DNA of 8,615 nt from Methanobrevibacter sp. Lineage in GTDB: Archaea > Methanobacteriota > Methanobacteria > Methanobacteriales > Methanobacteriaceae. The notes beneath the pieces are model-generated. The model worked only from the letters and a program-made list of their open reading frames with translations. It was not told the origin of the DNA and ran no database searches. Of this stretch, positions 1 to 6,863 are shown piece after piece. Position numbers and translations under genes: made by a program. The number at the start of each line of letters is the position of its first letter. Position 1 is the stretch's first letter. Location of the stretch: NCBI GenBank assembly GCA_030539985.1, contig JAUNXD010000016.1, positions 1-8,615 of the forward strand. The letters are read 5' to 3'.

Positions 1-26
1 GAATTATTTTATATTTAAATTATTCT

Positions 27-61
27 AAAAAAAGCATCATTTTGTTGGATTGATTAAAAAA
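27..61 (-). terminator. Oligo-T tracts, probable archaeal-type terminator
   Basis: Read on the minus strand, T6 (56-61) and T7 (27-33) follow the operon's last gene by about 75-105 bases. Archaeal RNA polymerase stops at such runs without needing a hairpin. Nothing else is visible in the 133-base non-coding end. Confidence 0.5.
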
Positions 62-96
62 CTATTCAAAATCAGTAAAATCCCTAAATAAATCAT

Positions 97-128
97 ATGA
101 AAAACTTTTATTTAATTAAAATTTTCAT
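97..128 (-). terminator. Imperfect AT-rich hairpin just after the last gene
   Basis: ATGAAAA at 97-103 pairs with TTTTCAT at 122-128, and TTTT 106-109 with AAAA 118-121, leaving a 2-base bulge and an 8-base loop. The stem starts five bases beyond the dehydrogenase stop codon. It is nearly all A:T and so weak; it may protect the 3' end or help termination. Confidence 0.4.
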
Positions 129-133
129 AAATA

Positions 134-1456
134 TTAACACCCAATCTGATACAGTTCAAATCCTTTGTTGATTATTTTTTTATCGTAAATGTTTCTTCCA
201 TCGAAAATTACTTTCTCATTAATTTTTTCAGAAATTAAATCAAAATCAGGATTTCTAAATTCTTTCCACTCGGTTATTAAGATTAATCCATCACTGCCGT
301 TGACCACATCATAACGGCCATCGACAAATTCTATGCTATCCAAATATTTATCATCAATTGATTTTTTAAACTCTTCAATTGCTTCGGGATCATATGCCTT
401 AATTTTTGCACCTTTGTCAATAAGTGATGTAATTACAACGAGTGATGTAGCTTCACGCACATCATCAGTACCAGGTTTGAAGGACAACCCCCAAATTCCA
501 AAAGTTCGGCCATTTAAATTGCTACCAAACCTATCAACTACCTTATTTACTAATACCTTCTTTTGATTTAAATTAACCTTTTCAACATTGGATAATATCA
601 TAGGTTCATAGCCATGAGTTTGGGCAGTATTTATCAATGCCTGAACATCCTTTGGAAAACAGCTTCCACCATAACCGCAGCCGGCATATATGAAATCATA
701 GCCAATACGCTTATCCGAACCAATACCCAAGCGCACCTGCTGGACATTGGCTCCTGTGACTTCACAAATGTTTGCTATTTCATTCATGAAGGATATTTTA
801 GTTGCAAGCATTGCATTTGCCACATATTTGGTCATTTCTGATGATTTGATATCCATTAAAACAAACCTGTCATGATTAAATACAAATGAAGAATATAAAT
901 CCTTTAATGTTTCAAATACTTCATCATTGTCAGCACCGATAACCACTCTATCAGGGTGCATGCAGTCTTCAATGGCTCTGCCTTCCTTTAAAAATTCGGG
1001 ATTGGATGCAATATCTATTTTTACTGAGGAATTATTTTCCTTTAAGATATTTTCAATATGTTCCTTTACCTTATATCCGGTACCGATAGGAACTGTTGAT
1101 TTGATTACGATTAATGAATCATGAGTAATGTTTTGGGCGATGTCTGTTGCTGCTGAGAAGATATAATCGAGATTTGCACTTCCATCTTCGGCCATAGGAG
1201 TTCCGACAGCTATGAAAACAATGTCGGTTTCATCGAGAGCTTCCTTAATCTGTGTTGTGAAAATCAGGTCTCCTTTTTCCTGGCTATTTTTAACCATGGT
1301 TCCCAAATGAGGTTCGAAAATCGGTAAAATTCCATTTTTCAACCCTTCAATCTTTTCCACATCTATATCAACACAGTAAACCTTATTTCCCATTTTTGAA
1401 AAACATGCTCCTGTTACAAGACCTACATAACCTGTTCCTATAACCGTAATATTCAT
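134..1456 (-). CDS. ugd: UDP-glucose 6-dehydrogenase
   Basis: Cytoplasmic NAD-dependent enzyme that oxidises UDP-glucose to UDP-glucuronate (two NAD reduced per turn), a sugar donor for surface polysaccharides. At 440 residues it is full length for the family. The N-terminal Rossmann domain starts with GTGYVG (residues 7-12), with D30 placed to bind the NAD ribose, followed by VGTP (84-87) and STVP (120-123). The NPEFLKEG segment (152-159), K210 and N214 in the central helix, and the nucleophile C266 with D270 in GGSCFPKD form the active site. The C-terminal UDP-binding domain shows GLSFKPGTDD (323-332), TEW (395-397) and DGRN (419-422). All key residues are present, so it should be active. 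The ATG start is preceded by GGTG five bases upstream. It is the last gene of the operon, 10 bases after the glycosyltransferase. A related nucleotide-sugar dehydrogenase (UDP-ManNAc or UDP-GlcNAc type) is possible but the motifs fit the UDP-glucose enzyme better. Confidence 0.95.
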   Translation of the reverse strand: MNITVIGTGYVGLVTGACFSKMGNKVYCVDIDVEKIEGLKNGILPIFEPHLGTMVKNSQEKGDLIFTTQIKEALDETDIVFIAVGTPMAEDGSANLDYIFSAATDIAQNITHDSLIVIKSTVPIGTGYKVKEHIENILKENNSSVKIDIASNPEFLKEGRAIEDCMHPDRVVIGADNDEVFETLKDLYSSFVFNHDRFVLMDIKSSEMTKYVANAMLATKISFMNEIANICEVTGANVQQVRLGIGSDKRIGYDFIYAGCGYGGSCFPKDVQALINTAQTHGYEPMILSNVEKVNLNQKKVLVNKVVDRFGSNLNGRTFGIWGLSFKPGTDDVREATSLVVITSLIDKGAKIKAYDPEAIEEFKKSIDDKYLDSIEFVDGRYDVVNGSDGLILITEWKEFRNPDFDLISEKINEKVIFDGRNIYDKKIINKGFELYQIGC

Positions 1457-1461
1457 AAGTA

Positions 1462-1465
1462 CACC
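1462..1465 (-). promoter_or_regulatory. Ribosome binding site of the UDP-glucose dehydrogenase gene
   Basis: GGTG on the minus strand, five bases before the ATG and inside the 10-base gap after the preceding stop codon. It matches the GGTGAT core complementary to the 16S rRNA 3' end. Confidence 0.6.
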
Positions 1466-1466
1466 A

Positions 1467-2582
1467 CTAACGTTTGAATTTTCCCAATGCCTTTGTAAAC
1501 TTTGAATCTTGAGAGTTTTGAGACTCTTTTTTGAGTTTTTTCAATTCCTTTTTCAACTTCCTATTCTGTTTTTTAAGCTTTTTAACCTCTTGTCTTAACT
1601 GATTTTTTTCACTTTCAAGGGTTAAAATATTATATTCCATTTTGAATGTATCATAATCATCATGCTTTAAAACCAGGTCATATCTGGTTTTCAGGTAACT
1701 GTTGTCTGCAATATATTTTTCATCAAGCTCCTGGAACCTCTCGCGGGCCATGCGGAAGTATTCGGCGGAATCTGTGCTTATTATATAAAGCAGGATATGG
1801 CCAACCTTGAAGTTATGGAACTGCTTTACCATCTCATCATAGCAGTTTTCGCCTTTAATGATATCTTCAACAATGTCTATTATCTTGAATATGTCAAATC
1901 CGTTTGATGCTGTGCTGTTTACCGAATTGACATTGTCCACCTTGTAGTGGTAGAGGTATTCGTTGATGAATGATATCCTTTTTGCCCTTATCATTGACTT
2001 TACATGGAATGGAACATCATCAAATGCCAGTCCCAGATTGAACTTAAAATCATCATAGGCGTCAAGGAATTCCTTTTTATAAAGTTTTGCCCATGGAGCG
2101 TATCCGCCTCTTAAGACGAATTCCTTCAAATCATGATAGGTGAAATTATCGAACTGGCTTTCATCCAACCTCACATCATAATAGAAGAATGTTTCCCTGT
2201 TGCTTATTCCCTTCTCATCGAAAACATTTGCCTTGAACACCACCATATCTGAATTGTTTTTAGAAGCGCTTGTGTATGCAAGTTCGAATGCGTTTTCCTC
2301 AAGCATGTCATCGGGATCAAAAAAGTACACATATTCTCCTGTGGCTTCATCCAATGCCCTGTTTCTTGCAGATCCGCAGCCGCCATTTTCCTTATCAATT
2401 ACTTTGACGCGTGAATCCTTTGCTTTGAACTCATTGAGAATTTCCAGTGAATTGTCCTTTGAACCGTCATTTACACATATCAATTCAATGTCATCGAATG
2501 TCTGGTCGAGTATTGACGGAATCGAATCGTGTAGAAATTCGCTTGCATTGTATACAGGTATCAGAACTGAAATCTTAGGCAT
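1467..2582 (-). CDS. Family 2 glycosyltransferase with Lys/Leu-rich coiled-coil tail
   Basis: Inverting GT-A glycosyltransferase, probably transferring a sugar from a nucleotide donor to a surface glycopolymer at the inner membrane face; donor and acceptor cannot be read from sequence. The 371-residue protein opens with the GT2 fold: PVYN (9-12), VNDGS (37-41, D39 for the nucleotide), NGGCGSARN (66-74) and the metal-binding FDPDD (88-92). PWAKLYKK (163-170) and FDDVPFH (187-193, likely catalytic base D189) are typical of capsule and teichoic acid transferases. After a helical part (about 225-315), residues 325-353 form a strongly basic Lys/Leu coiled coil with heptad-like spacing, then a polar end. 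There is no transmembrane segment or signal peptide, so the basic tail may dock it to the membrane or a partner; this is inference. ATG start with a strong AGGTGAT site. It lies 10 bases after the upstream transferase, whose tail is similar. Confidence 0.9.
   Translation of the reverse strand: MPKISVLIPVYNASEFLHDSIPSILDQTFDDIELICVNDGSKDNSLEILNEFKAKDSRVKVIDKENGGCGSARNRALDEATGEYVYFFDPDDMLEENAFELAYTSASKNNSDMVVFKANVFDEKGISNRETFFYYDVRLDESQFDNFTYHDLKEFVLRGGYAPWAKLYKKEFLDAYDDFKFNLGLAFDDVPFHVKSMIRAKRISFINEYLYHYKVDNVNSVNSTASNGFDIFKIIDIVEDIIKGENCYDEMVKQFHNFKVGHILLYIISTDSAEYFRMARERFQELDEKYIADNSYLKTRYDLVLKHDDYDTFKMEYNILTLESEKNQLRQEVKKLKKQNRKLKKELKKLKKESQNSQDSKFTKALGKFKR
1552..1588. repeat. Copy 1 of a dispersed coding repeat (coiled-coil tail)
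   Basis: This 37-base stretch matches 2651-2687 at 32 of 37 positions, and all five differences are transitions. It encodes the Lys/Leu core of the coiled-coil tail of one glycosyltransferase. Similarity may reflect duplication, gene conversion or low-complexity Lys coding. Confidence 0.6.
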
Positions 2583-2585
2583 ACC

Positions 2586-2592
2586 ATCACCT
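2586..2592 (-). promoter_or_regulatory. Strong ribosome binding site of the glycosyltransferase gene at 1467-2582
   Basis: AGGTGAT on the minus strand directly after the TAA of the upstream gene, three bases before the ATG. It is the best Shine-Dalgarno match in the window and supports this start. Confidence 0.75.
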
Positions 2593-3741
2593 TTATCTCC
2601 TTAACTTCTTCAACCATCCGGAGGATGATTTTGAGCTGTCCAGCTCTTTTTTCAATTTCTTATTCTGCTTTTTAAGTTTTTTGACCTTCTTTTTAAGCTT
2701 GACTATTTTGATGTTGCTTTTCTTCTGTCTTGTAGTGTCGATACGCTGCTGATGGAGAATGATTTTTAATGTATCGATGTCCTCATCTAAAAACAGCCTG
2801 TATTTAAGTTTGTCAAAATCGCTTATTGTATTGAATGACTTGTCGGGCAGGTTTTCGACGAAAGGCTTGACTTCACTTATCATCAGTTGCCTGAACTCCT
2901 CACTTCCTATGTCCAATTCATTGATGAATTGAAGTATGTCAATTTCAACAAGCTTGACGTACAGCACGTCAAAGAGTTCTTCAAAGCCCTGTGAGCGGAA
3001 TATCTTCATGATTTCCCTTGTGACGAAAATGCGGTCCTGAAGGTTTTTGAGATTGTCAACGCTTTGTGTGATTGATCTTTTGGTATTGTCCCTGACCCTC
3101 CAATAGTATTTGACTTCGGGAAATATTCCGATGGAATCGGTTTTGGAAAAGACATCCATCGTGAAGAGAATGTCCTCATATAACCTGTCTTCAGCAAATT
3201 TGAAACCGTGTTCGTCAAGATATGTCTTTTTGACAAACTTGTTGCAGATTATCGTATCGTAAACGAGTTCGGGATTGCTGATTAGATTGGTATTTGTGAA
3301 TGTCTCGCCTTTGATTGATTTGGCGTGAAGTACGCTTTCCCATTCTGCTCCAGTGTAGTTGAATCTCACGGTATTGAAATCGACGACGTCATGGTCATAG
3401 TTTATGGAAAATTCATACAGCTTTTCAAATGCATCCAATTCTATCTTGTCGTCGGAATCGACAAATGCAATGTATTCCCCATTTGCCAGAATCAAACCGT
3501 TGTTTCTGGCAATTGACGGGCCTGTGCCTTTCTTGTTGTTAATGATTTTAACTCTTTCATCTTCTCCAGCATATCTCTCCAATATTTCAGGAGACGAATC
3601 GGTTGATGCATCATTTATGCATATGATTTCAATGTCCTCAAGTGTCTGGTTAACAAGACTGTCCAGACATTCCTCGAGGTATTCTTCTGTATTGTAAACC
3701 GGAATGATTATGCTTACCAACGGATTTTGAGACAATTTCAC
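2593..3741 (-). CDS. Family 2 glycosyltransferase with Lys/Leu-rich coiled-coil tail
   Basis: GT-A family 2 transferase of 382 residues, expected to act in the cytoplasm at the membrane on the same polymer as its neighbours; substrate unknown. Visible motifs are PVYN (14-17), INDAS (42-46, D44), ARNNG (78-82), VDSDD (94-98) for metal and donor phosphate, CNKFVKK (166-172), YED (188-190, catalytic-base region) and YYWRVRDN (212-219). Residues 230-335 are helical and unassigned; 341-367 form a basic coiled coil closely matching that of the next gene, followed by a basic C-terminus (WLKKLRR). The first 44 residues resemble the upstream transferase: 25 of 29 residues from YNTEE to the IND aspartate are identical, so the two are paralogs. 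The start is uncertain. The coordinates use GTG (3739-3741), but AGGTG lies only one base from it; TTG at 3733-3735 has 7-base spacing and would give an MSQ start like the paralog. Confidence 0.9.
   Translation of the reverse strand: MKLSQNPLVSIIIPVYNTEEYLEECLDSLVNQTLEDIEIICINDASTDSSPEILERYAGEDERVKIINNKKGTGPSIARNNGLILANGEYIAFVDSDDKIELDAFEKLYEFSINYDHDVVDFNTVRFNYTGAEWESVLHAKSIKGETFTNTNLISNPELVYDTIICNKFVKKTYLDEHGFKFAEDRLYEDILFTMDVFSKTDSIGIFPEVKYYWRVRDNTKRSITQSVDNLKNLQDRIFVTREIMKIFRSQGFEELFDVLYVKLVEIDILQFINELDIGSEEFRQLMISEVKPFVENLPDKSFNTISDFDKLKYRLFLDEDIDTLKIILHQQRIDTTRQKKSNIKIVKLKKKVKKLKKQNKKLKKELDSSKSSSGWLKKLRR
2651..2687. repeat. Copy 2 of a dispersed coding repeat (coiled-coil tail)
   Basis: Partner of 1552-1588, in the same orientation and reading frame, encoding the same KKLKKQN-K-LKKEL pattern in the adjacent glycosyltransferase. 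The genes differ more over their catalytic domains than here. Confidence 0.6.
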
Positions 3742-3742
3742 A

Positions 3743-3747
3743 CACCT
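3743..3747 (-). promoter_or_regulatory. Ribosome binding site that questions the GTG start of the gene at 2593-3741
   Basis: AGGTG on the minus strand, formed partly by the TAG stop of the upstream gene. It is one base from the GTG start (too close) but seven from the in-frame TTG at 3733-3735. With the TTG, the stop-to-start gap becomes 10 bases, the same as at the next two junctions. Confidence 0.55.
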
Positions 3748-5566
3748 ATATTAATTTGATTGCGATTTCACCGTCATCATTTTTATAAAGCTTTATTTCA
3801 CCTAATGAGGTGTTGAATGTTTTATCTGTGAAATCTTTTAAATGATTTTCCCTCAATTTAAATGAATGCTTGTTGAGTTCAATGTAAATCTTATATTCGA
3901 CTTGCCTGTCAAGGGCATATCTGCAGTCAAGAGTTAATTCTCTTTCACCGGCATCGAAGTATACTCTGTCAAATTTTCCCTGACTTTCAACATATAAATC
4001 ATAATTAATGTCCTCATGAGTATCCGGAATGAATTTGAGCTTATCTTCCTCGATTCGGGTTTTGAACAGGTTTTTGGCATCACAGTATGTGATTACCAGA
4101 TTTCCGGATTTTGAAAAGTGAGGGATTATGTAATCGTTTGTGCTGATTTTGTCAACGTCAACTTCCTCAACGAATCCCTTGTCCTTTATTCTTGACAGCT
4201 CGTCACGGCCATTGTACTTGAATTTCAAGTAGAAATCATAGACATTGATATTTGTGATTTCATCAAGAGGCACTTTAACTGAAAAGCTGTTTTTACCATC
4301 ATCAGTTAATTTGAATACTTTAATGTTATCGTTTACTGAATTGTATGCCTTTGTACGTCCGTAAAATACCAATTTTGCCTCATCAACATCAATTGTCTCT
4401 GGAATTTTAATGTTTTCAAGATGGAAATAATCGCTGTCGAACTTGACGCTTTCAAAGGTCATGAAGTTGTCATAGATGTAATCGATTGCGAAAAGCTCAT
4501 CGGGAATGTTGTAGTCGGGATTTCTGAAATACTTGAGGTTCCAATAGCTGACGCCGTCCTCTATTAGAATCTCCCTGTCATCCTCATAAAACATCATGAA
4601 CTCGACGAGATCGTCAATCATATCATTTAAAATGAAGTAAGTGTAGAGATTATAGGTGATTCTCACGTCATTGTCGTATATGTCGGGAATGTCTGATAGG
4701 ATTGCATAAACCTCTTTGAGATATGCATCCTTAAACTGGTCATCCATAAGTATCCCTTCAATCGGATAGAAGAACCTTTCAAAGTAAATCTTTATGAAAT
4801 CGTTCATCAAATCCTGCTTTTTGGCCTTCTTGAAGTAATCCCTCAAATAATAATAGGTCACAAGCCTGTCTTTCATATTGTCAATGTCCAGGAGGCTCTT
4901 GGTGATTGAAGTGTTCTCCGAACGTTTTCTCCAATAGTAAACAACGTCAGGTATTAACGTAATCTTTTTTGCATAGAAATATGCCTTGAAAACCATTGGC
5001 GCATCGGCATACAGTTTGCCCGGAATCATGTAGACATCATTTTTTTCCATCAGTTCCCTTCTGTATATCTTATCCCAGTAGAATACGTCATGGTAAATGT
5101 CAAAATCAATATCTGGATTGATTGTTCGCTCTTCCAGCCAGATGTTATGCTTTATTGAGATTTCCCTTAAAAATCCATTGATATACTTGTTCGGCTTTCC
5201 GCCGACAATGTCTGAATCGGTTTTCTTTGCTATGTTGTACATTTTCTCGTATGCGTCCTCAACGACAACATCATCCGAATCAAGGATTGCAACGTACTCT
5301 CCTTTTGCCTGTTTCAAACCGTTGTTTCCGGCAACGGCCCCTCCCTGATTTTTCTGATTTATGATTCTGATATTATCATATTTGCGTGCATACTGCTTTA
5401 AGATGTTTAGACTGTTATCTGTACTTTCATCATTGACGCAGATTATCTCAATATCCTTCAATGTCTGATTTACAAGTGAATCAAGGCATTCCTCAATGAA
5501 TTCTTCGGTATTGTATACAATGACTACTACAGATAATTTATATTCATAATCCTGAGACATATTCAC
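3746..5566 (-). CDS. Long family 2 glycosyltransferase with C-terminal beta-rich domain
   Basis: A 606-residue protein, far longer than a plain GT2 enzyme. The N-terminal catalytic domain (about 11-235) has VYN (17-19), VNDES (44-48, D46), GGAVAGNNG (75-83), LDSDD (95-99) and YYWRKR (210-215). The catalytic-base region reads YADAP (186-190), so the usual acidic pair is reduced to D188; this aspartate should suffice. Residues 240-345 look helical. From about 375 to the end the pattern alternates short hydrophobic strands and loops, suggesting two beta-sandwich domains, as in long teichoic acid glycosyltransferases with polymer-binding C-terminal domains. Part of it (about 398-500) resembles in pattern the N-terminal domain of the glycerophosphotransferase encoded upstream. 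There is no membrane segment and, unlike the next two transferases, no Lys-rich tail. The GTG start overlaps the upstream stop by four bases; ATG at 5558-5560, two codons later, is equally plausible and matches the paralog's MSQ. Confidence 0.88.
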   Translation of the reverse strand: MNMSQDYEYKLSVVVIVYNTEEFIEECLDSLVNQTLKDIEIICVNDESTDNSLNILKQYARKYDNIRIINQKNQGGAVAGNNGLKQAKGEYVAILDSDDVVVEDAYEKMYNIAKKTDSDIVGGKPNKYINGFLREISIKHNIWLEERTINPDIDFDIYHDVFYWDKIYRRELMEKNDVYMIPGKLYADAPMVFKAYFYAKKITLIPDVVYYWRKRSENTSITKSLLDIDNMKDRLVTYYYLRDYFKKAKKQDLMNDFIKIYFERFFYPIEGILMDDQFKDAYLKEVYAILSDIPDIYDNDVRITYNLYTYFILNDMIDDLVEFMMFYEDDREILIEDGVSYWNLKYFRNPDYNIPDELFAIDYIYDNFMTFESVKFDSDYFHLENIKIPETIDVDEAKLVFYGRTKAYNSVNDNIKVFKLTDDGKNSFSVKVPLDEITNINVYDFYLKFKYNGRDELSRIKDKGFVEEVDVDKISTNDYIIPHFSKSGNLVITYCDAKNLFKTRIEEDKLKFIPDTHEDINYDLYVESQGKFDRVYFDAGERELTLDCRYALDRQVEYKIYIELNKHSFKLRENHLKDFTDKTFNTSLGEIKLYKNDDGEIAIKLI

Positions 5567-6849
5567 ATTCTCCAGTCAATTAATGATTCAATCGCATCCA
5601 GGTCAAATACGGGAATGTTCAGCTTTTGTGAAATGGACATTCTTTCGGAAAACGAATCGTCGATGAATATGGATGAAATTTCATTGTCCATATATTCGAA
5701 CTTATCGTCCTGCTTTGTGAGGGTAATGATTTCATCAAAGAGGCCTTCATCAATTTTCAATTCCATTAAGGTTTCATGAATGTCCCTGATATGCTTTGTT
5801 ATAAGAATGATTTGCTTGTTTTCATTGACGCACTGATATAAAAACATCATCAGGTACGTGTTGATTTTTCCCTTGACAAATACGGTATCGTCAAAGTCAA
5901 GGTAAACCCGTTCATAGTCGATTTCATAATTGAATCTGTTGGTCAGTGCCCTGTCAATGGTCAGTTTATTGTCATTTGATATTATGCTCACGTCAATGCC
6001 AAGATGAGCGTATAATGTTAAAAGAGGGAAGTTTACGCCGGTGTTTCTGTGCAATGCCATTGTTCCGGCAATTCTTGGTGCAATTTCCAATAGTTTATAC
6101 TGATTATCCTTATCCCTTTTAAGCTGAAAGAACCATGCCCCGTCAAAGGCAAGTTTTGAATTGATTATTTCAGCGATTTTTCTTATTTCCTCATCGGTTT
6201 CGATTGTTGTTGCGTTGACGCTTATGCCGTCCTTTATCCTGATTCTCTGGCGTTTTTCACAGTAGAGCAATTCACCCTTGGCTGAAAAGCAATCGATGGT
6301 GTACTCATCACCCGGCAGGTATTCAACGGCAATGAGTCCGGGGTTTTGTGAGAAATGATGCTTCAAATCATCCATATCATTTGCTAAAGCAACTCCCTTT
6401 GCTCCCTGGCCAACATCAGGCTTTAAAAATATTGGAAACTCATCTTCAATTCCTTTCTGTGTGATATCATATGTCTTTGGGGTGAAATCATATTCCCTAA
6501 ACAGTTCATAGGTTTTGCTTTTGAACCGGCATATGTCGCAGGTATAGTCATCTGACACCACAACATGTGCATCAAGCTCGTCTTTTAACTCGGACAGTCT
6601 TAAAACAACATCGTCATGTGAAGGATAAATCAAGTCAATGTCATGCTCCTCAATGACTTCATTGAGGAAATTCAAGAGATTGTCATCGTCAATGAAAGGA
6701 ATGTCCGGAATATAGTTTTCATAAACGTATTTTCCATGGTCATCAACGCTTGATCCTCCAAAGAGTTTAAAATCCTTACTGTATTTTAAGGCGTTATGAA
6801 TTTCTAAACCTATTTCGGAACCGCATGGAAACACTAAAACATTTTTCAT
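5563..6849 (-). CDS. ATP-grasp ligase fused to HAD-like phosphatase
   Basis: A 428-residue two-domain cytoplasmic enzyme. Residues 1-100 are a pre-ATP-grasp domain with a nucleotide-binding-like start (LVFPCGSEIG, 5-14) and YPSHDD (75-80). The ATP-grasp core follows: FLKPDVGQGAKG (141-152) is the ATP-binding lysine and glycine loop, EYLPGDEY (176-183) lies in the central sheet, and LLEIAPR (253-259) holds metal ligand E255, with Ala where many relatives have Asn (EINPR). The second part is a HAD domain: motif I DFDDT (318-322), motif II T351 followed by K352, a likely motif III lysine at K379 or K383, and motif IV IDD (396-398). Both domains look intact. ATP-grasp enzymes join a carboxylate to an amine or other nucleophile through an acyl-phosphate; the HAD domain could dephosphorylate the product or substrate. 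The substrate is unknown; in this setting a polymer substituent or its precursor is plausible. A weak AGGGAT site precedes the ATG, 12 bases after the upstream stop. Confidence 0.88.
   Translation of the reverse strand: MKNVLVFPCGSEIGLEIHNALKYSKDFKLFGGSSVDDHGKYVYENYIPDIPFIDDDNLLNFLNEVIEEHDIDLIYPSHDDVVLRLSELKDELDAHVVVSDDYTCDICRFKSKTYELFREYDFTPKTYDITQKGIEDEFPIFLKPDVGQGAKGVALANDMDDLKHHFSQNPGLIAVEYLPGDEYTIDCFSAKGELLYCEKRQRIRIKDGISVNATTIETDEEIRKIAEIINSKLAFDGAWFFQLKRDKDNQYKLLEIAPRIAGTMALHRNTGVNFPLLTLYAHLGIDVSIISNDNKLTIDRALTNRFNYEIDYERVYLDFDDTVFVKGKINTYLMMFLYQCVNENKQIILITKHIRDIHETLMELKIDEGLFDEIITLTKQDDKFEYMDNEISSIFIDDSFSERMSISQKLNIPVFDLDAIESLIDWRM
5570..5573 (-). promoter_or_regulatory. Ribosome binding site of the long glycosyltransferase gene
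   Basis: GGAG on the minus strand inside the 3' end of the ATP-grasp/HAD gene. It lies three bases before the overlapping GTG and nine before the in-frame ATG, so it does not settle the start but slightly favours the ATG. Confidence 0.5.
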
Positions 6850-6857
6850 AAATATCT

Positions 6858-6863
6858 ATCCCT
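6858..6863 (-). promoter_or_regulatory. Weak ribosome binding site of the ATP-grasp/HAD gene
   Basis: AGGGAT on the minus strand, overlapping the TAG of the glycerophosphotransferase gene and eight bases before the ATG. It is an incomplete match to AGGTGAT; the close spacing suggests translational coupling helps. Confidence 0.4.

Noticed and set aside
1..20. TATA-box-like AT-rich stretch on the minus strand
   Set aside because: The whole 1-133 region is so AT-rich that such a match means little, and no gene start is visible next to it. It could serve a gene to the left of the window.
1457..1466. Separate promoter for the UDP-glucose dehydrogenase gene
   Set aside because: The gap is only 10 bases and is filled by the ribosome binding site; no convincing promoter element stands out in the coding sequence upstream.
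2200..2604. Open frame of 134 codons on the plus strand
   Set aside because: It lies entirely antisense to the glycosyltransferase genes, has no recognisable domain, and the minus-strand frame carries clear GT2 motifs.
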